A stretch of DNA of 64,000 bases from Pseudomonas reinekei (GTDB taxonomy: Bacteria; Pseudomonadota; Gammaproteobacteria; Pseudomonadales; Pseudomonadaceae), in the NCBI RefSeq assembly GCF_001945365.1, contig NZ_MSTQ01000023.1, forward strand, positions 23,331 through 87,330, read 5' to 3'. The first letter of the stretch is position 1, and each line of letters opens with the position of its first letter. Positions 25,528 through 33,843 of this stretch are shown here, piece by piece. Below the pieces are notes generated by a model, which was not told the origin of the DNA, ran no database searches, and saw only the letters and a list, made by a program, of their open reading frames with translations. Made by a program: the position numbers and the translations under genes.

Positions 25528-26538
25528 ATGCAAGTAATGCGTGGCTGGGCGACTCGATATGCGCCGTGGGTCGGCCTGGTAAGCATCCTTGGCACTGCGC
25601 AGGACGCATTGGCCGGCGATTACGAAGGCTCACCGCAGGTCGCCGAATTTGTCGGTGAAATGACCCGCGACTACGGTTTTGCCGGTGAACAGCTGATGGG
25701 CGTGTTCCGCGAGGCCGAGCGCAAACAGTCGATCCTGGACGCCATTTCGAAACCCGCGGAGCGGGTCAAGCAGTGGAACGAATACCGCCCGATGTTCATC
25801 ACCGATGCGCGCATCGCGCGGGGCGTTGATTTCTGGCGCCAGCACGAAGCGGTGCTGGCCCGGGCGGAACAGGAATACGGCGTGCCGGCCCAGGTGATCG
25901 TCTCGATCATCGGCGTTGAAACCTTTTTCGGCCGCAATACCGGCAATTTCCGGGTAATCGATGCCTTGTCGACCTTGGGTTTCGACTATCCTCCCCGTGC
26001 CGAATTTTTCCGCAAGGAATTGCGTGAGTTCCTGCTGCTGGCCCGTGAAGAACAGATCGACCCGTTGACCCTCAAAGGCTCCTACGCCGGGGCGATGGGG
26101 CTGCCGCAGTTCATGCCCAGCAGCTTTCGCGCCTATGCGGTAGATTTCGACGGTGATGGCCACATCAATATCTGGAACAACCCGGACGATGCCATTGGCA
26201 GCGTCGCCAGTTACTTCAAGCGTCATGGCTGGGTCGCCGGCGAACCGGTGGTGAGCCGCGCCGATGTGCGGGGCGAGCAGGTCGATGAAGGTTTGACCAC
26301 CGGCATCGAGCCGACTAAAACCGTTGGAGAGTTGCTGGCCTTGGGCTGGTCAAGTCATGATGCGCTGCGCGATGATATGCCGGTTACCGCATTCCGACTG
26401 GAAGGCGACAATGGCCCTGAATACTGGATGGGCCTGAAGAATTTTTACGCGATCACGCGATATAACCGCAGCGTGATGTACGCCATGGCCGTACATCAAC
26501 TGTCTGAACAGCTGGTCCAAGCACGGGGCGTCAAGTAA
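25528..26538 (+). CDS. mltB: Membrane-bound or soluble lytic murein transglycosylase B
   Basis: MltB/SltB1 cleaves glycan strands to 1,6-anhydromuropeptides in the periplasm. The 336-aa product has an N-terminal signal region ending near DALAGDYEG with no clear lipobox, so it resembles the soluble SltB1. The catalytic glutamate lies in IIGVETFFGRNTGNF, and LKGSYAGAMGLPQFMPSSFR is the family signature. The ATG at 25528 is preceded by AAGGTGAAG. Its stop overlaps the rlpA start (TAATG). Confidence 0.94.
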   Translation: MQVMRGWATRYAPWVGLVSILGTAQDALAGDYEGSPQVAEFVGEMTRDYGFAGEQLMGVFREAERKQSILDAISKPAERVKQWNEYRPMFITDARIARGVDFWRQHEAVLARAEQEYGVPAQVIVSIIGVETFFGRNTGNFRVIDALSTLGFDYPPRAEFFRKELREFLLLAREEQIDPLTLKGSYAGAMGLPQFMPSSFRAYAVDFDGDGHINIWNNPDDAIGSVASYFKRHGWVAGEPVVSRADVRGEQVDEGLTTGIEPTKTVGELLALGWSSHDALRDDMPVTAFRLEGDNGPEYWMGLKNFYAITRYNRSVMYAMAVHQLSEQLVQARGVK

Positions 26539-27545
26539 TGCGGGCATTGCCTATGAATAAACCCCTGAAGCTCATGGCATTTGCCGCGTTGGCGGTGCTG
26601 GTCGCCAGTTGTTCGACCAGCCGCGCGCCGGCCCAGAAGTCCTCCACTGCCGTGCGTTCGACACCAGGGCTGGACATCAACCGGGCTCACAAAGATGGTG
26701 CACCCTGGTGGGACGTCGACGTTTCGCGCATCCCGGATGCCACGCCGACCCTGCACACCGGCCCGTACAAGGCCGCGCCGTATTCGGTACTGGGCAAAAC
26801 CTATTTCCCGCTGCAAGAGTCCAAAACCTACGTGCAGTCGGGCACGGCGTCCTGGTACGGCACCAAGTTCCATGGCCAGAACACCGCCAACGGCGAAGTC
26901 TATGACCTGTACGGCATGAGTGCCGCCCACAAGACTCTGCCACTGCCAAGTTACGTTCGGGTGACCAACCTGGACAACAACAAGACGGTGATCCTGCGGG
27001 TCAATGACCGCGGGCCGTTCTATTCGGACCGCATCATCGACTTGTCCTACGCGGCCGCCAAGAAGCTCGGCTACGCCGAAACCGGCACCGCACGGGTCAA
27101 GGTCGAAGGCATCGATCCGCAACAATGGTGGGCCGCCAAGGGCCGTCCGGCGCCTTTAATGCTCAACGAGCCGCAAGTCGCGCAGAATAGCGCCCCGGTT
27201 ATCACGGCTTCGGCCGGTACCGTTGAGCAATGGACTCCGCCGCCGCAGCAACACGCCGCCGCTGTCGTTCCTGTACAAATCGATGCAAAAAAAAACGCTT
27301 CTGCACCAGCGTCTGGCCAGTATCTGCAGGTGGGCGCGTTCGCCAACCCGGACGCTGCAGAACTGCTGAGGTCGAAGCTCAGCGGGATGGTGAGCGCTCC
27401 GGTGTTCATCAGCTCGATCGTGCGCAATCAGCAGACCCTGCATCGGGTGCGCATGGGGCCCATCGGTTCGCCGGGTGAAATCCAGCAAGTGCAGAACAGT
27501 GTGCGCCTGGCCAATCTCGGTTCGCCAAGCGTAGTGACCGAGTAA
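26538..27545 (+). CDS. rlpA: Septal ring lytic transglycosylase RlpA
   Basis: RlpA cleaves denuded glycan at septa and helps daughter-cell separation in Pseudomonas. The 335-aa lipoprotein has the lipobox VASC (Cys about 25), a double-psi beta barrel (about 95-185) with GTASWYGTKFHGQNTANGE and ILRVNDRGPFYSDRIIDLS, a Q/A-rich linker, and a C-terminal SPOR domain (about 260-335) that targets denuded peptidoglycan. The start at 26538 overlaps the mltB stop; ATG 26553 (MNKPLKLM) is an alternative. Confidence 0.94.
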   Translation: MRALPMNKPLKLMAFAALAVLVASCSTSRAPAQKSSTAVRSTPGLDINRAHKDGAPWWDVDVSRIPDATPTLHTGPYKAAPYSVLGKTYFPLQESKTYVQSGTASWYGTKFHGQNTANGEVYDLYGMSAAHKTLPLPSYVRVTNLDNNKTVILRVNDRGPFYSDRIIDLSYAAAKKLGYAETGTARVKVEGIDPQQWWAAKGRPAPLMLNEPQVAQNSAPVITASAGTVEQWTPPPQQHAAAVVPVQIDAKKNASAPASGQYLQVGAFANPDAAELLRSKLSGMVSAPVFISSIVRNQQTLHRVRMGPIGSPGEIQQVQNSVRLANLGSPSVVTE

Positions 27546-27741
27546 GCCACTGAGTAATATGTAGAACTTGATTGACGGTTCATCTGCGGTTTTGGGGGGT
27601 GAACCAGGTTGTTGGCTCGTTGAAGAACAAAAGCCCGGCAAGGGTTACTGAGTGAGCAGCTGAACACGCGATGGCCCGTTAGAAGGCTGTCTGAATAGTT
27701 TTGCCCTCGGGCAAGTTTCCATTAGCGATTTCGAGAGACGG

Positions 27742-28899
27742 ATGAACATCACCACCTTTGCCAAACGCCTGTGCCTTCTAGTCCCGCTGCTCCTCTCGCC
27801 TGCCGCCTTCGCGGTCGAGATGATGCCGTCCCCACCGCAACTGGCCGCCAAGGCCTACGTGCTCATGGACGCCAGCAGCGGCAACGTGCTGGTCGAAAAC
27901 AACGGTGATCAGCGTCTGCCGCCAGCCAGCCTGACCAAGCTGATGACGGCTTACATCGCGACCCTGGAAATCCGTCGCGGCCAGATCGGTGAAAACGATC
28001 CGGTTACCGTCAGCGAAAACGCCTGGCGTACCGGCGGTTCGCGGATGTTCATCAAGGTTGGCTCGCAGGTGACTGTCAGCGACTTGCTGCACGGCATCAT
28101 CATTCAGTCGGGCAACGACGCCAGCGTTGCACTCTCCGAGCACATCGCCGGTAGCGAAGACGCGTTCGCCGACATGATGAACAAAACCGTTGGCGACCTG
28201 GGCATGACCAACAGTCACTTCATGAACCCGACCGGTCTGCCGAACCCGGAGCACTACTCGTCGGCTCACGACATGGCCGTGCTGGCTCGCGCGATCATCC
28301 ACGAAGACCCGGCTCACTATGCGATCTACTCGCAGAAAGAGTTCTTCTGGAACGGCATCAAGCAACCTAACCGCAACCTGCTGCTGTGGCGCGACAAGAC
28401 CGTCGACGGCCTGAAAACCGGCCACACCGAGGAAGCAGGCTACTGCATGGTGTCCTCGGCCGTGCGTGATGGCATGCGTCTGATCGCCGTGGTATTCGGT
28501 ACCAACAGCGAAGTGGCTCGCGCCGCTGAAACCCAGAAGCTGCTGACCTACGGTTTCCGTTTCTTCGAAACCCAGACCTTCTATCAGAAAGGCGCCGAGC
28601 TGGCTCAGGCACCTGTCTGGAAAGGTTCGACCAACCAGGTCAAGGCCGGCCTGGCTGAAGACCTGACCATGACCCTGCCGAAAGGCCAGCTGAAAAAGCT
28701 CGCGGCCAGCATGACCATGAACCCGCAACTGGTTGCGCCAATCGCCAAGGGCGACGTGATCGGTAAAGTCGAAGTCAAGCTGGACGACAAGGTGGTGCAC
28801 AGCGCTGACCTGATCGCTCTGGACGGCGTCGAAGAGGGTGGTATCTTCCGTCGCATGTGGGATAGCATCCGTCTATTCTTCTACGGCTTGTTCAACTGA
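27742..28899 (+). CDS. dacC: D-alanyl-D-alanine carboxypeptidase (PBP5/6 type)
   Basis: This low-molecular-weight PBP trims the terminal D-Ala of peptidoglycan stem peptides in the periplasm. The 385-aa product has a signal peptide ending AAFAVEMM, the motifs SLTKLMT (SxxK), SGNDA (SxN) and KTGHT (KTG), a C-terminal beta domain and an amphipathic membrane anchor (MWDSIRLFFYGLFN). It lies 196 bases after rlpA and so probably has its own promoter, then ends at a strong terminator at 28914. Confidence 0.95.
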   Translation: MNITTFAKRLCLLVPLLLSPAAFAVEMMPSPPQLAAKAYVLMDASSGNVLVENNGDQRLPPASLTKLMTAYIATLEIRRGQIGENDPVTVSENAWRTGGSRMFIKVGSQVTVSDLLHGIIIQSGNDASVALSEHIAGSEDAFADMMNKTVGDLGMTNSHFMNPTGLPNPEHYSSAHDMAVLARAIIHEDPAHYAIYSQKEFFWNGIKQPNRNLLLWRDKTVDGLKTGHTEEAGYCMVSSAVRDGMRLIAVVFGTNSEVARAAETQKLLTYGFRFFETQTFYQKGAELAQAPVWKGSTNQVKAGLAEDLTMTLPKGQLKKLAASMTMNPQLVAPIAKGDVIGKVEVKLDDKVVHSADLIALDGVEEGGIFRRMWDSIRLFFYGLFN

Positions 28900-28913
28900 T
28901 AGTGTGCACCTGC

Positions 28914-28944
28914 AAAACCCCGCGCTGATCCGGCGCGGGGTTTT
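28914..28944 (+). terminator. Intrinsic terminator after dacC
   Basis: CCCCGCGC/GCGCGGGG stem, loop of about seven bases, flanked by AAAA and TTTT, 15 bases past the dacC stop. Confidence 0.9.
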
Positions 28945-28982
28945 GCCGTCGCCACGGCTTACGCTTACGAGGCCGTTACGCC

Positions 28983-29258
28983 ATGACCGATACTGAAGTA
29001 AAGGCGCCCAAGATCGAATTCCCTGCCACTGATTATCCGGTTAAGGTGATCAGCGACACGGGTGTGGGCAACAAGGACAAGATCATCGACATCGTCCGCA
29101 AACACGCCAAGATCAATGACGAGCGTGTTGACGAGCGTCAAAGCAGCAACGGCAAATACACCACTATCCAGTTGCACATCGTCGCGACCGACCAGGACCA
29201 GCTGTACAACATCAACAGCGAACTGCGGGCCACCGGTTTCGTACACATGGTGCTGTGA
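28983..29258 (+). CDS. ybeD: DUF493 (YbeD) family protein
   Basis: A 91-aa protein of the YbeD family, with an ACT-like ferredoxin fold. The pattern is IEFPATDYPVKVISDTGV followed by the KYTTIQLHIVATDQDQLYNINSELRATG core. E. coli YbeD lies in the dacA-ybeD-lipB order, as here. A regulatory role in lipoate metabolism has been suggested but not proved. Its stop overlaps the lipB start (TGATG). Confidence 0.9.
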   Translation: MTDTEVKAPKIEFPATDYPVKVISDTGVGNKDKIIDIVRKHAKINDERVDERQSSNGKYTTIQLHIVATDQDQLYNINSELRATGFVHMVL

Positions 29259-29905
29259 TGTCCGGCACGCTGGGCTTTCGCGAACTTGGTCAGATGGCTT
29301 ACGAGCCGGTCTGGCATGCCATGCAACGCTTCACCAACGAACGTGGCACTGATGCTGCCGACGAGATCTGGCTGGTCGAGCACCCGCCGGTCTTCACCCA
29401 GGGCCAGGCTGGCAAAGCCGAGCATTTGTTGCTGCCGGGAGATATCCCGGTGGTGCAGGTCGACCGGGGTGGGCAGGTTACCTATCACGGCCCCGGACAA
29501 CTGGTGGCGTACCTGTTGCTGGATGTGCGCAAGCTGGGTTTCGGTGTGCGTGACCTGGTGAGCCGCATGGAGTCATGCCTGATCGAGCTGCTCGCCAGCT
29601 ACGGCGTGACGGCGGCAGCCAAGCCGGATGCGCCGGGAGTCTATGTCGACGGCGCGAAAATCGCTTCTTTGGGTCTGCGGATCCGCCACGGTTGTTCCTT
29701 TCATGGCCTGGCCTTGAACGTGGACATGAACCTGGAACCGTTTCGACGGATTAATCCCTGCGGCTACGCCGGGCTGGCGATGACCCAGCTGAGCGATCAC
29801 GCAGGATCGATTGAATTTGCCGAGGTAAGTGCCCGGCTGCGCGCGCAGCTCGTCAAACACCTCGACTATGCTGAGCAGACGACCCTAACGGGCGGAATCG
29901 ACTGA
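29258..29905 (+). CDS. lipB: Lipoyl(octanoyl) transferase
   Basis: LipB moves octanoate from acyl carrier protein to the lipoyl domains of 2-oxoacid dehydrogenases and GcvH. The 215-aa product has the family motifs VEHPPVFTQGQAGK, VDRGGQVTYHGPGQLVAYLLLDVR with the active-site lysine region, PGVYVDGAKIASLGLRIRHGCSFHGLALNV. The ATG overlaps the ybeD stop. lipA starts right after the stop, completing the pathway. Confidence 0.97.
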   Translation: MSGTLGFRELGQMAYEPVWHAMQRFTNERGTDAADEIWLVEHPPVFTQGQAGKAEHLLLPGDIPVVQVDRGGQVTYHGPGQLVAYLLLDVRKLGFGVRDLVSRMESCLIELLASYGVTAAAKPDAPGVYVDGAKIASLGLRIRHGCSFHGLALNVDMNLEPFRRINPCGYAGLAMTQLSDHAGSIEFAEVSARLRAQLVKHLDYAEQTTLTGGID

Positions 29906-29906
29906 T

Positions 29907-30929
29907 ATGACTACTGATGCAGTGCAAACCATGATCCCGACGCAGGATGTCACCGAGCGTCCGGCCCCGCGTGCCAAGGTTGAAGCCGGCGTAAAGCTGC
30001 GCGGCGCCGAAAAGGTTGCACGCATCCCGGTCAAGATCATTCCGACCACGGAGCTGCCGAAAAAGCCTGACTGGATTCGCGTGCGCATCCCGGTGTCCCC
30101 GGAAGTCGACCGTATCAAGGCGCTGTTGCGCAAACACAAGCTGCACAGCGTCTGCGAAGAGGCTTCCTGCCCGAACCTGGGCGAGTGCTTCTCCGGTGGC
30201 ACGGCGACCTTCATGATCATGGGCGACATCTGCACCCGTCGCTGCCCGTTTTGCGATGTCGGCCACGGCCGTCCGAAGCCACTGGATGTCAACGAGCCGG
30301 AAAGCCTGGCCATCGCCATCGCTGACCTGAAACTCAAATACGTGGTGATCACCTCCGTAGACCGCGACGATCTGCGTGACGGCGGTGCCCAGCACTTCGC
30401 CGACTGCATCCGTGAAATCCGCAAATTGTCGCCGAACGTTCAGCTGGAAACGCTGGTGCCGGACTACCGTGGCCGTATGGACATTGCCCTGCAGATCACC
30501 GCCGCCGAGCCGCCGGATGTGTTCAACCACAACCTGGAAACCGTGCCGCGTCTGTACAAGGCTGCGCGTCCGGGTTCGGATTACCAGTGGTCGCTGACCC
30601 TGCTGCAACGCTTCAAGCAGATGATGCCGCACATTCCGACCAAGTCCGGCCTGATGCTGGGCCTGGGCGAAACCGACGAAGAAGTCATCGAAGTCATGAA
30701 GCGCATGCGCGAACACGACATCGACATGCTGACCCTCGGTCAGTACCTGCAGCCGTCGCGCAGCCACTTGCCGGTGCAGCGCTTCGTGCACCCGGACACC
30801 TTCGCCTGGTTCGCCGAGGAAGGTTACAAGATGGGCTTCAAGAACGTCGCTTCCGGTCCGCTGGTTCGTTCGTCGTACCACGCCGACGAGCAGGCGAAGC
30901 TGGTCAAGGCCGAGCTGATGTCGTCCTGA
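29907..30929 (+). CDS. lipA: Lipoyl synthase
   Basis: LipA is a radical SAM enzyme that inserts two sulfurs into protein-bound octanoate, the last step of lipoate synthesis. The 340-aa product has the auxiliary cluster cysteines in CEEASCPNLGECF and the radical SAM cluster in CTRRCPFCDVGHG, plus the C-terminal RSSYHADE with the conserved RSSY. It is the last gene of ybeD-lipB-lipA, closed by a terminator at 30951. Confidence 0.97.
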   Translation: MTTDAVQTMIPTQDVTERPAPRAKVEAGVKLRGAEKVARIPVKIIPTTELPKKPDWIRVRIPVSPEVDRIKALLRKHKLHSVCEEASCPNLGECFSGGTATFMIMGDICTRRCPFCDVGHGRPKPLDVNEPESLAIAIADLKLKYVVITSVDRDDLRDGGAQHFADCIREIRKLSPNVQLETLVPDYRGRMDIALQITAAEPPDVFNHNLETVPRLYKAARPGSDYQWSLTLLQRFKQMMPHIPTKSGLMLGLGETDEEVIEVMKRMREHDIDMLTLGQYLQPSRSHLPVQRFVHPDTFAWFAEEGYKMGFKNVASGPLVRSSYHADEQAKLVKAELMSS

Positions 30930-30950
30930 TCCGCCCAAAGAAATACAATA

Positions 30951-30986
30951 CGCCCGCAAGGTCTTCAGCCTTGCGGGCGTTTTTTT
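30951..30986 (+). terminator. Intrinsic terminator after lipA
   Basis: CGCCCGCAAG and CTTGCGGGCG arms are followed by seven T residues, 22 bases past the lipA stop. Confidence 0.92.
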
Positions 30987-31103
30987 GCCTTGCCCACGGC
31001 CACTGCCGTCTTTTCCTGCAACCTGCGGGGCGACAATCGCTCTTCTGTTTGTCCCCGTTCCTGACTACTGTGTGCTCAAGTGTTCACGCAGGGAGATTCA
31101 TGG

Positions 31104-32054
31104 ATGACCGTTCGACCGACCCACACCCTTTGTCCTCACACCCCGGTTCCGGCCTTGCCGTTGGAAGGGGTGATCGGCGTCATTGCGCCTGCCGGGCCGG
31201 CGCCGCTGGACACTGATAAAGCCGTGCAATGGATGCGCGCCCGAGGCTATTCACTGAAGATTTACCCCGGTGTCTACCAGAAGGAGGGTTACCTGGCCGG
31301 CAGCGACGAGGTCCGCCTCAAGGACTTGCATGCCGCATTCGCCGATGACGAGGTCGATGCGATCATTTGCCTGCGCGGTGGTTATGGCACGCCGAGGTTG
31401 CTCGATCGCATCGATTTCGAATTGCTGCGCCGTAACGCCAAACCCTTCATCGGCTATAGCGACATCACCGCGCTGCACCTGGCGATCAGCCGCTATGCAG
31501 GCTTTGTGACGTTTCATGGCCCGTTGCTCAATGCCGATCTGCTGGGCGACAGGCAAAAGCCCACCGAGCCTTCTTTTTTCAACATGCTGCGCGGGCAGGT
31601 GAAGGCGGGTAGCGTTTTGGTACATCCGGTGGCCTACCCCTTGAGCACAATCGAGCCTGGCATCGCCCATGGGCGTTTGCTGGGGGGCAATCTGTCGATG
31701 ATCGCCGCGACCATGGGCACGCCCTACGAAATCGATGCCGAGGGCGTCATTCTGTTCATCGAGGACATCAACGAGCCGCTGTATCGCATTGACCGTCTGC
31801 TGACTCACCTGCGACTGGCCGGCACGCTGGGCCAGCTGCGCGGGGTGCTGGTGGGCGATGTGGCGGGGGTGGACGTGCCCGCGCTGGAGCGGTTGCTCAA
31901 GCAGACGTTCGAGCCTTTGCGGATCCCGGTGTTGTCCGGGTGGCGCAGCGGCCACTGTGATCCGAACCTGACGCTGCCGATGGGCGCGCTGGTCAGGCTG
32001 GATGCGGGGAGCAAGGCGTTGATGCTGGAGCAGGATGTGGTGGTCAGGCCCTAG
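31104..32054 (+). CDS. S66-family LD-carboxypeptidase
   Basis: The 316-aa protein belongs to the murein-tetrapeptide carboxypeptidase LdcA family, which removes the terminal D-Ala from tetrapeptides during cytoplasmic cell-wall recycling. The fold signatures are GVIAPAGPA at the N-terminus, the nucleophile serine in FIGYSDITALHLA, an acidic block in FIEDINEPLYRIDR, and the histidine in GWRSGHCDPN. The ATG at 31104 has GGGAG at good spacing. Recycled tripeptide would feed Mpl (9891). A different LdcA is known elsewhere in P. aeruginosa, so the exact role of this copy is not certain. Confidence 0.88.
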   Translation: MTVRPTHTLCPHTPVPALPLEGVIGVIAPAGPAPLDTDKAVQWMRARGYSLKIYPGVYQKEGYLAGSDEVRLKDLHAAFADDEVDAIICLRGGYGTPRLLDRIDFELLRRNAKPFIGYSDITALHLAISRYAGFVTFHGPLLNADLLGDRQKPTEPSFFNMLRGQVKAGSVLVHPVAYPLSTIEPGIAHGRLLGGNLSMIAATMGTPYEIDAEGVILFIEDINEPLYRIDRLLTHLRLAGTLGQLRGVLVGDVAGVDVPALERLLKQTFEPLRIPVLSGWRSGHCDPNLTLPMGALVRLDAGSKALMLEQDVVVRP

Positions 32055-32080
32055 AGCTTCATCGCCTGATAGTCAGTCAT

Positions 32081-32140
32081 CGCGGGCAAGCCCGCTCCCA
32101 CGGGGATTGCGAATGACCTGTGGGAGCGGGCTTGCCCGCG
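32081..32140. repeat. REP-type inverted repeat, 21-base perfect arms
   Basis: The arms have the core CGGGCAAGCCCGCTCCCAC and lie between the convergent LD-carboxypeptidase gene and the 32147 lytic transglycosylase gene. Confidence 0.88.
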
Positions 32141-32146
32141 AAGCTT

Positions 32147-33469
32147 TTAACGGTTACGCAACCCTTCCAGCAATTTGTGCGTCGGATATCCGTCCGCCGG
32201 CCAGCCAAACGACTGCTGGGCGCTGCGGATCGCTTTGCGTGTGTTGGCGCCGATGATGCCGTCTGCCGTGCCTGCGTCGTAATTCTGCGCGCTCAGGAGG
32301 TTTTGCAGCTCGATCCGTTCGGTACGGCTCAGCGGCAGATCATCCTTTGGCCACGAGCCGTTGATCAGGCCCGCGCCATTGAACCGCTCGGACAGCAGGC
32401 TCACGCCCAAGGCATAGGACGAGGAGTTGTTGTACTTGAGAATCGCGCGGAAGTTGTCCAGCACCAGGAAGGCCGGGCCACGGTAGCCGGCCGGCAGCAG
32501 CAGCGCCGCGGACAGGTTTTCAGAGCCTGCCGGAACCCGGCCGCCGTTGGGCAGGGTGACGCCCAATTGCTGCCACTCTGCGACGCTCTTGCGGATTGTG
32601 CCGTCGGCCAGCACGTAGTTGAAGTTGCCTGGCAGTTGCACTTCAAAGCCCCACGGCTGGCCTTTCTGCCAACCGGAGCTTTGCAGGTAGTGGGCGGTCG
32701 AGGCCAGTGCATCGGTGGCGCTGCCCCAGATGTCGCGACGCCCGTCACCATCGAAGTCCACGGCGTGGGTGTTGTAGGTCGTCGGGATGAACTGGGTCTG
32801 ACCCATGGCGCCGGCCCACGAGCCGAGCATTTTCTCCGGCGCGATATCACCCTGTTGCAGGATTTGCAGCGCCGCAATCAATTGTGCGTGGGCGAAGCCC
32901 GGGCGGCGACCTTCATAAGCCAGGGTCGCCAGCGAGTTGATCACCGACTTGCTGCCCTGGAACTGGCCGAAATTACTTTCCATGCCCCACACGGCAACGA
33001 GGGCCTGACGATCGACGCCATAGCGCTGTTCGATGCTTTGCAGGATATCGGCGTACTGGTCGACCAGCGCCTGACCTTTGCGAACCCGCAGCGGCGACAG
33101 GGCGCCATCGAGGTATTCCCACACCGGTTTGGCGAACTCCGGTTGGCTGCGGTCGGCACGGATCACGCTGGCGTCGAAGCTGATATTGGCAAAGGCACGG
33201 TCGAACAAATCGGCCCGAATACCGGCTGCCAGGGCATCCTTGCGGAAACCCGCCTGCCATTCGGCGAAGGTCTGGGTGGGCTGGATGTCGAGGTTTTCAC
33301 CGTTGGGAACCACAGGCGGAAGAACCGCGGGGGCGGTGGCGACAGGCAGGGTCTTTAATGGCTGGGCATCGGCGGCGGTGGGTTTTTCCGCGCAGGCGAC
33401 TAGCAAAACGAGGCTGGAGGCAGCAATCAATTGGCGCAGGTGCCAACGACGGGAAAGACAAAGGGGCAT
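32147..33469 (-). CDS. Lytic murein transglycosylase with peptidoglycan-binding domain (SltB/MltB type)
   Basis: A 440-aa lipoprotein-type enzyme. The N-terminal signal region ends in lipobox LVAC. The MltB catalytic domain spans about 85-360, with the glutamate in VWGMESNFGQFQG and WAGAMGQTQFIPTTYN. A C-terminal PG-binding domain follows (about 375-440: LQNLLSAQNYDAGTADGIIGANTRKAIRSAQ). It cleaves glycan strands with 1,6-anhydro ring formation. The start is ambiguous; I used the ATG at 33467-33469 because it places the signal peptide directly at the N-terminus, though no Shine-Dalgarno is clear. This is a second MltB-like enzyme besides 25528. Confidence 0.88.
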   Translation of the reverse strand: MPLCLSRRWHLRQLIAASSLVLLVACAEKPTAADAQPLKTLPVATAPAVLPPVVPNGENLDIQPTQTFAEWQAGFRKDALAAGIRADLFDRAFANISFDASVIRADRSQPEFAKPVWEYLDGALSPLRVRKGQALVDQYADILQSIEQRYGVDRQALVAVWGMESNFGQFQGSKSVINSLATLAYEGRRPGFAHAQLIAALQILQQGDIAPEKMLGSWAGAMGQTQFIPTTYNTHAVDFDGDGRRDIWGSATDALASTAHYLQSSGWQKGQPWGFEVQLPGNFNYVLADGTIRKSVAEWQQLGVTLPNGGRVPAGSENLSAALLLPAGYRGPAFLVLDNFRAILKYNNSSSYALGVSLLSERFNGAGLINGSWPKDDLPLSRTERIELQNLLSAQNYDAGTADGIIGANTRKAIRSAQQSFGWPADGYPTHKLLEGLRNR

Positions 33470-33531
33470 GCACGGGTCCAGGGAAAACGGATCAAGTGCA
33501 GACCTTAACATGTTGAGCGGGCGCATGCCTT

Positions 33532-33696
33532 TCAGGCCGCCAGAAAGTAAGAAGCCTCCCAGTTGTCAGACTGGAAGGCTTCGCGGCGGTAGCTGCCTTT
33601 GCCCTTGCCGGCTCGTTCCTGGCGGCTGCGGAACAGGGGCTGGGCGATGATGGATTTGGCCTTGTTGGGGCCGCGTTTGGACGGCTTTTTGCTCAT
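33532..33696 (-). CDS. arfA: Alternative ribosome-rescue factor A
   Basis: The 54-aa protein has the ArfA core KAKSIIAQPLFRSRQERAGKGKGSYRR and the NWEAS block. ArfA recruits release factor 2 to ribosomes stalled at the end of non-stop mRNA when tmRNA is overloaded. The ATG at 33694-33696 has GAGAG upstream. In E. coli the arfA message carries its own hairpin inside the coding end, which is cut or terminated so that only a truncated, active protein appears when tmRNA fails. Here too a strong stem-loop lies inside the last codons (33551-33582), so the same control seems to apply. Confidence 0.92.
   Translation of the reverse strand: MSKKPSKRGPNKAKSIIAQPLFRSRQERAGKGKGSYRREAFQSDNWEASYFLAA
33551..33582 (-). 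promoter_or_regulatory. Hairpin inside the arfA coding region
   Basis: On the minus strand, GAAGCCTTCCAGT pairs with ACTGGGAGGCTTC (13 pairs, one G-U) around a short loop. The stem covers codons 39-49 of 54. Cleavage or termination here would give a non-stop arfA mRNA, which is subject to tmRNA tagging, making ArfA a backup sensor of tmRNA failure. Confidence 0.75.
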
Positions 33697-33787
33697 GATG
33701 ATCTCTCGCAGGTAATGGTTTTTGCGGGGCAAATCATCGGCCGAACTTGGGGTTCTGTCCAGCCCCGCGACGTAGGAAATGACGACC

Positions 33788-33837
33788 TGTAGCGAGGGAG
33801 CTTGCTCCACCCGGCGGAAGCAAGCTCCGTCGCCACA
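33788..33837. repeat. REP-type inverted repeat
   Basis: Imperfect arms of the GTGGCGAGGGAGCTTGCTCC type (TGTAGCGAGGGAGCTTGC... against GCAAGCTCCGTCGCCACA) between holA and arfA. Confidence 0.75.
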
Positions 33838-33843
33838 AAAGCT

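Noticed and set aside
28983..29352. Frame 29062-29352 as an alternative to ybeD and lipB
   Set aside because: It is an out-of-frame reading over ybeD; the DUF493 product and its TGATG junction with lipB are clear.
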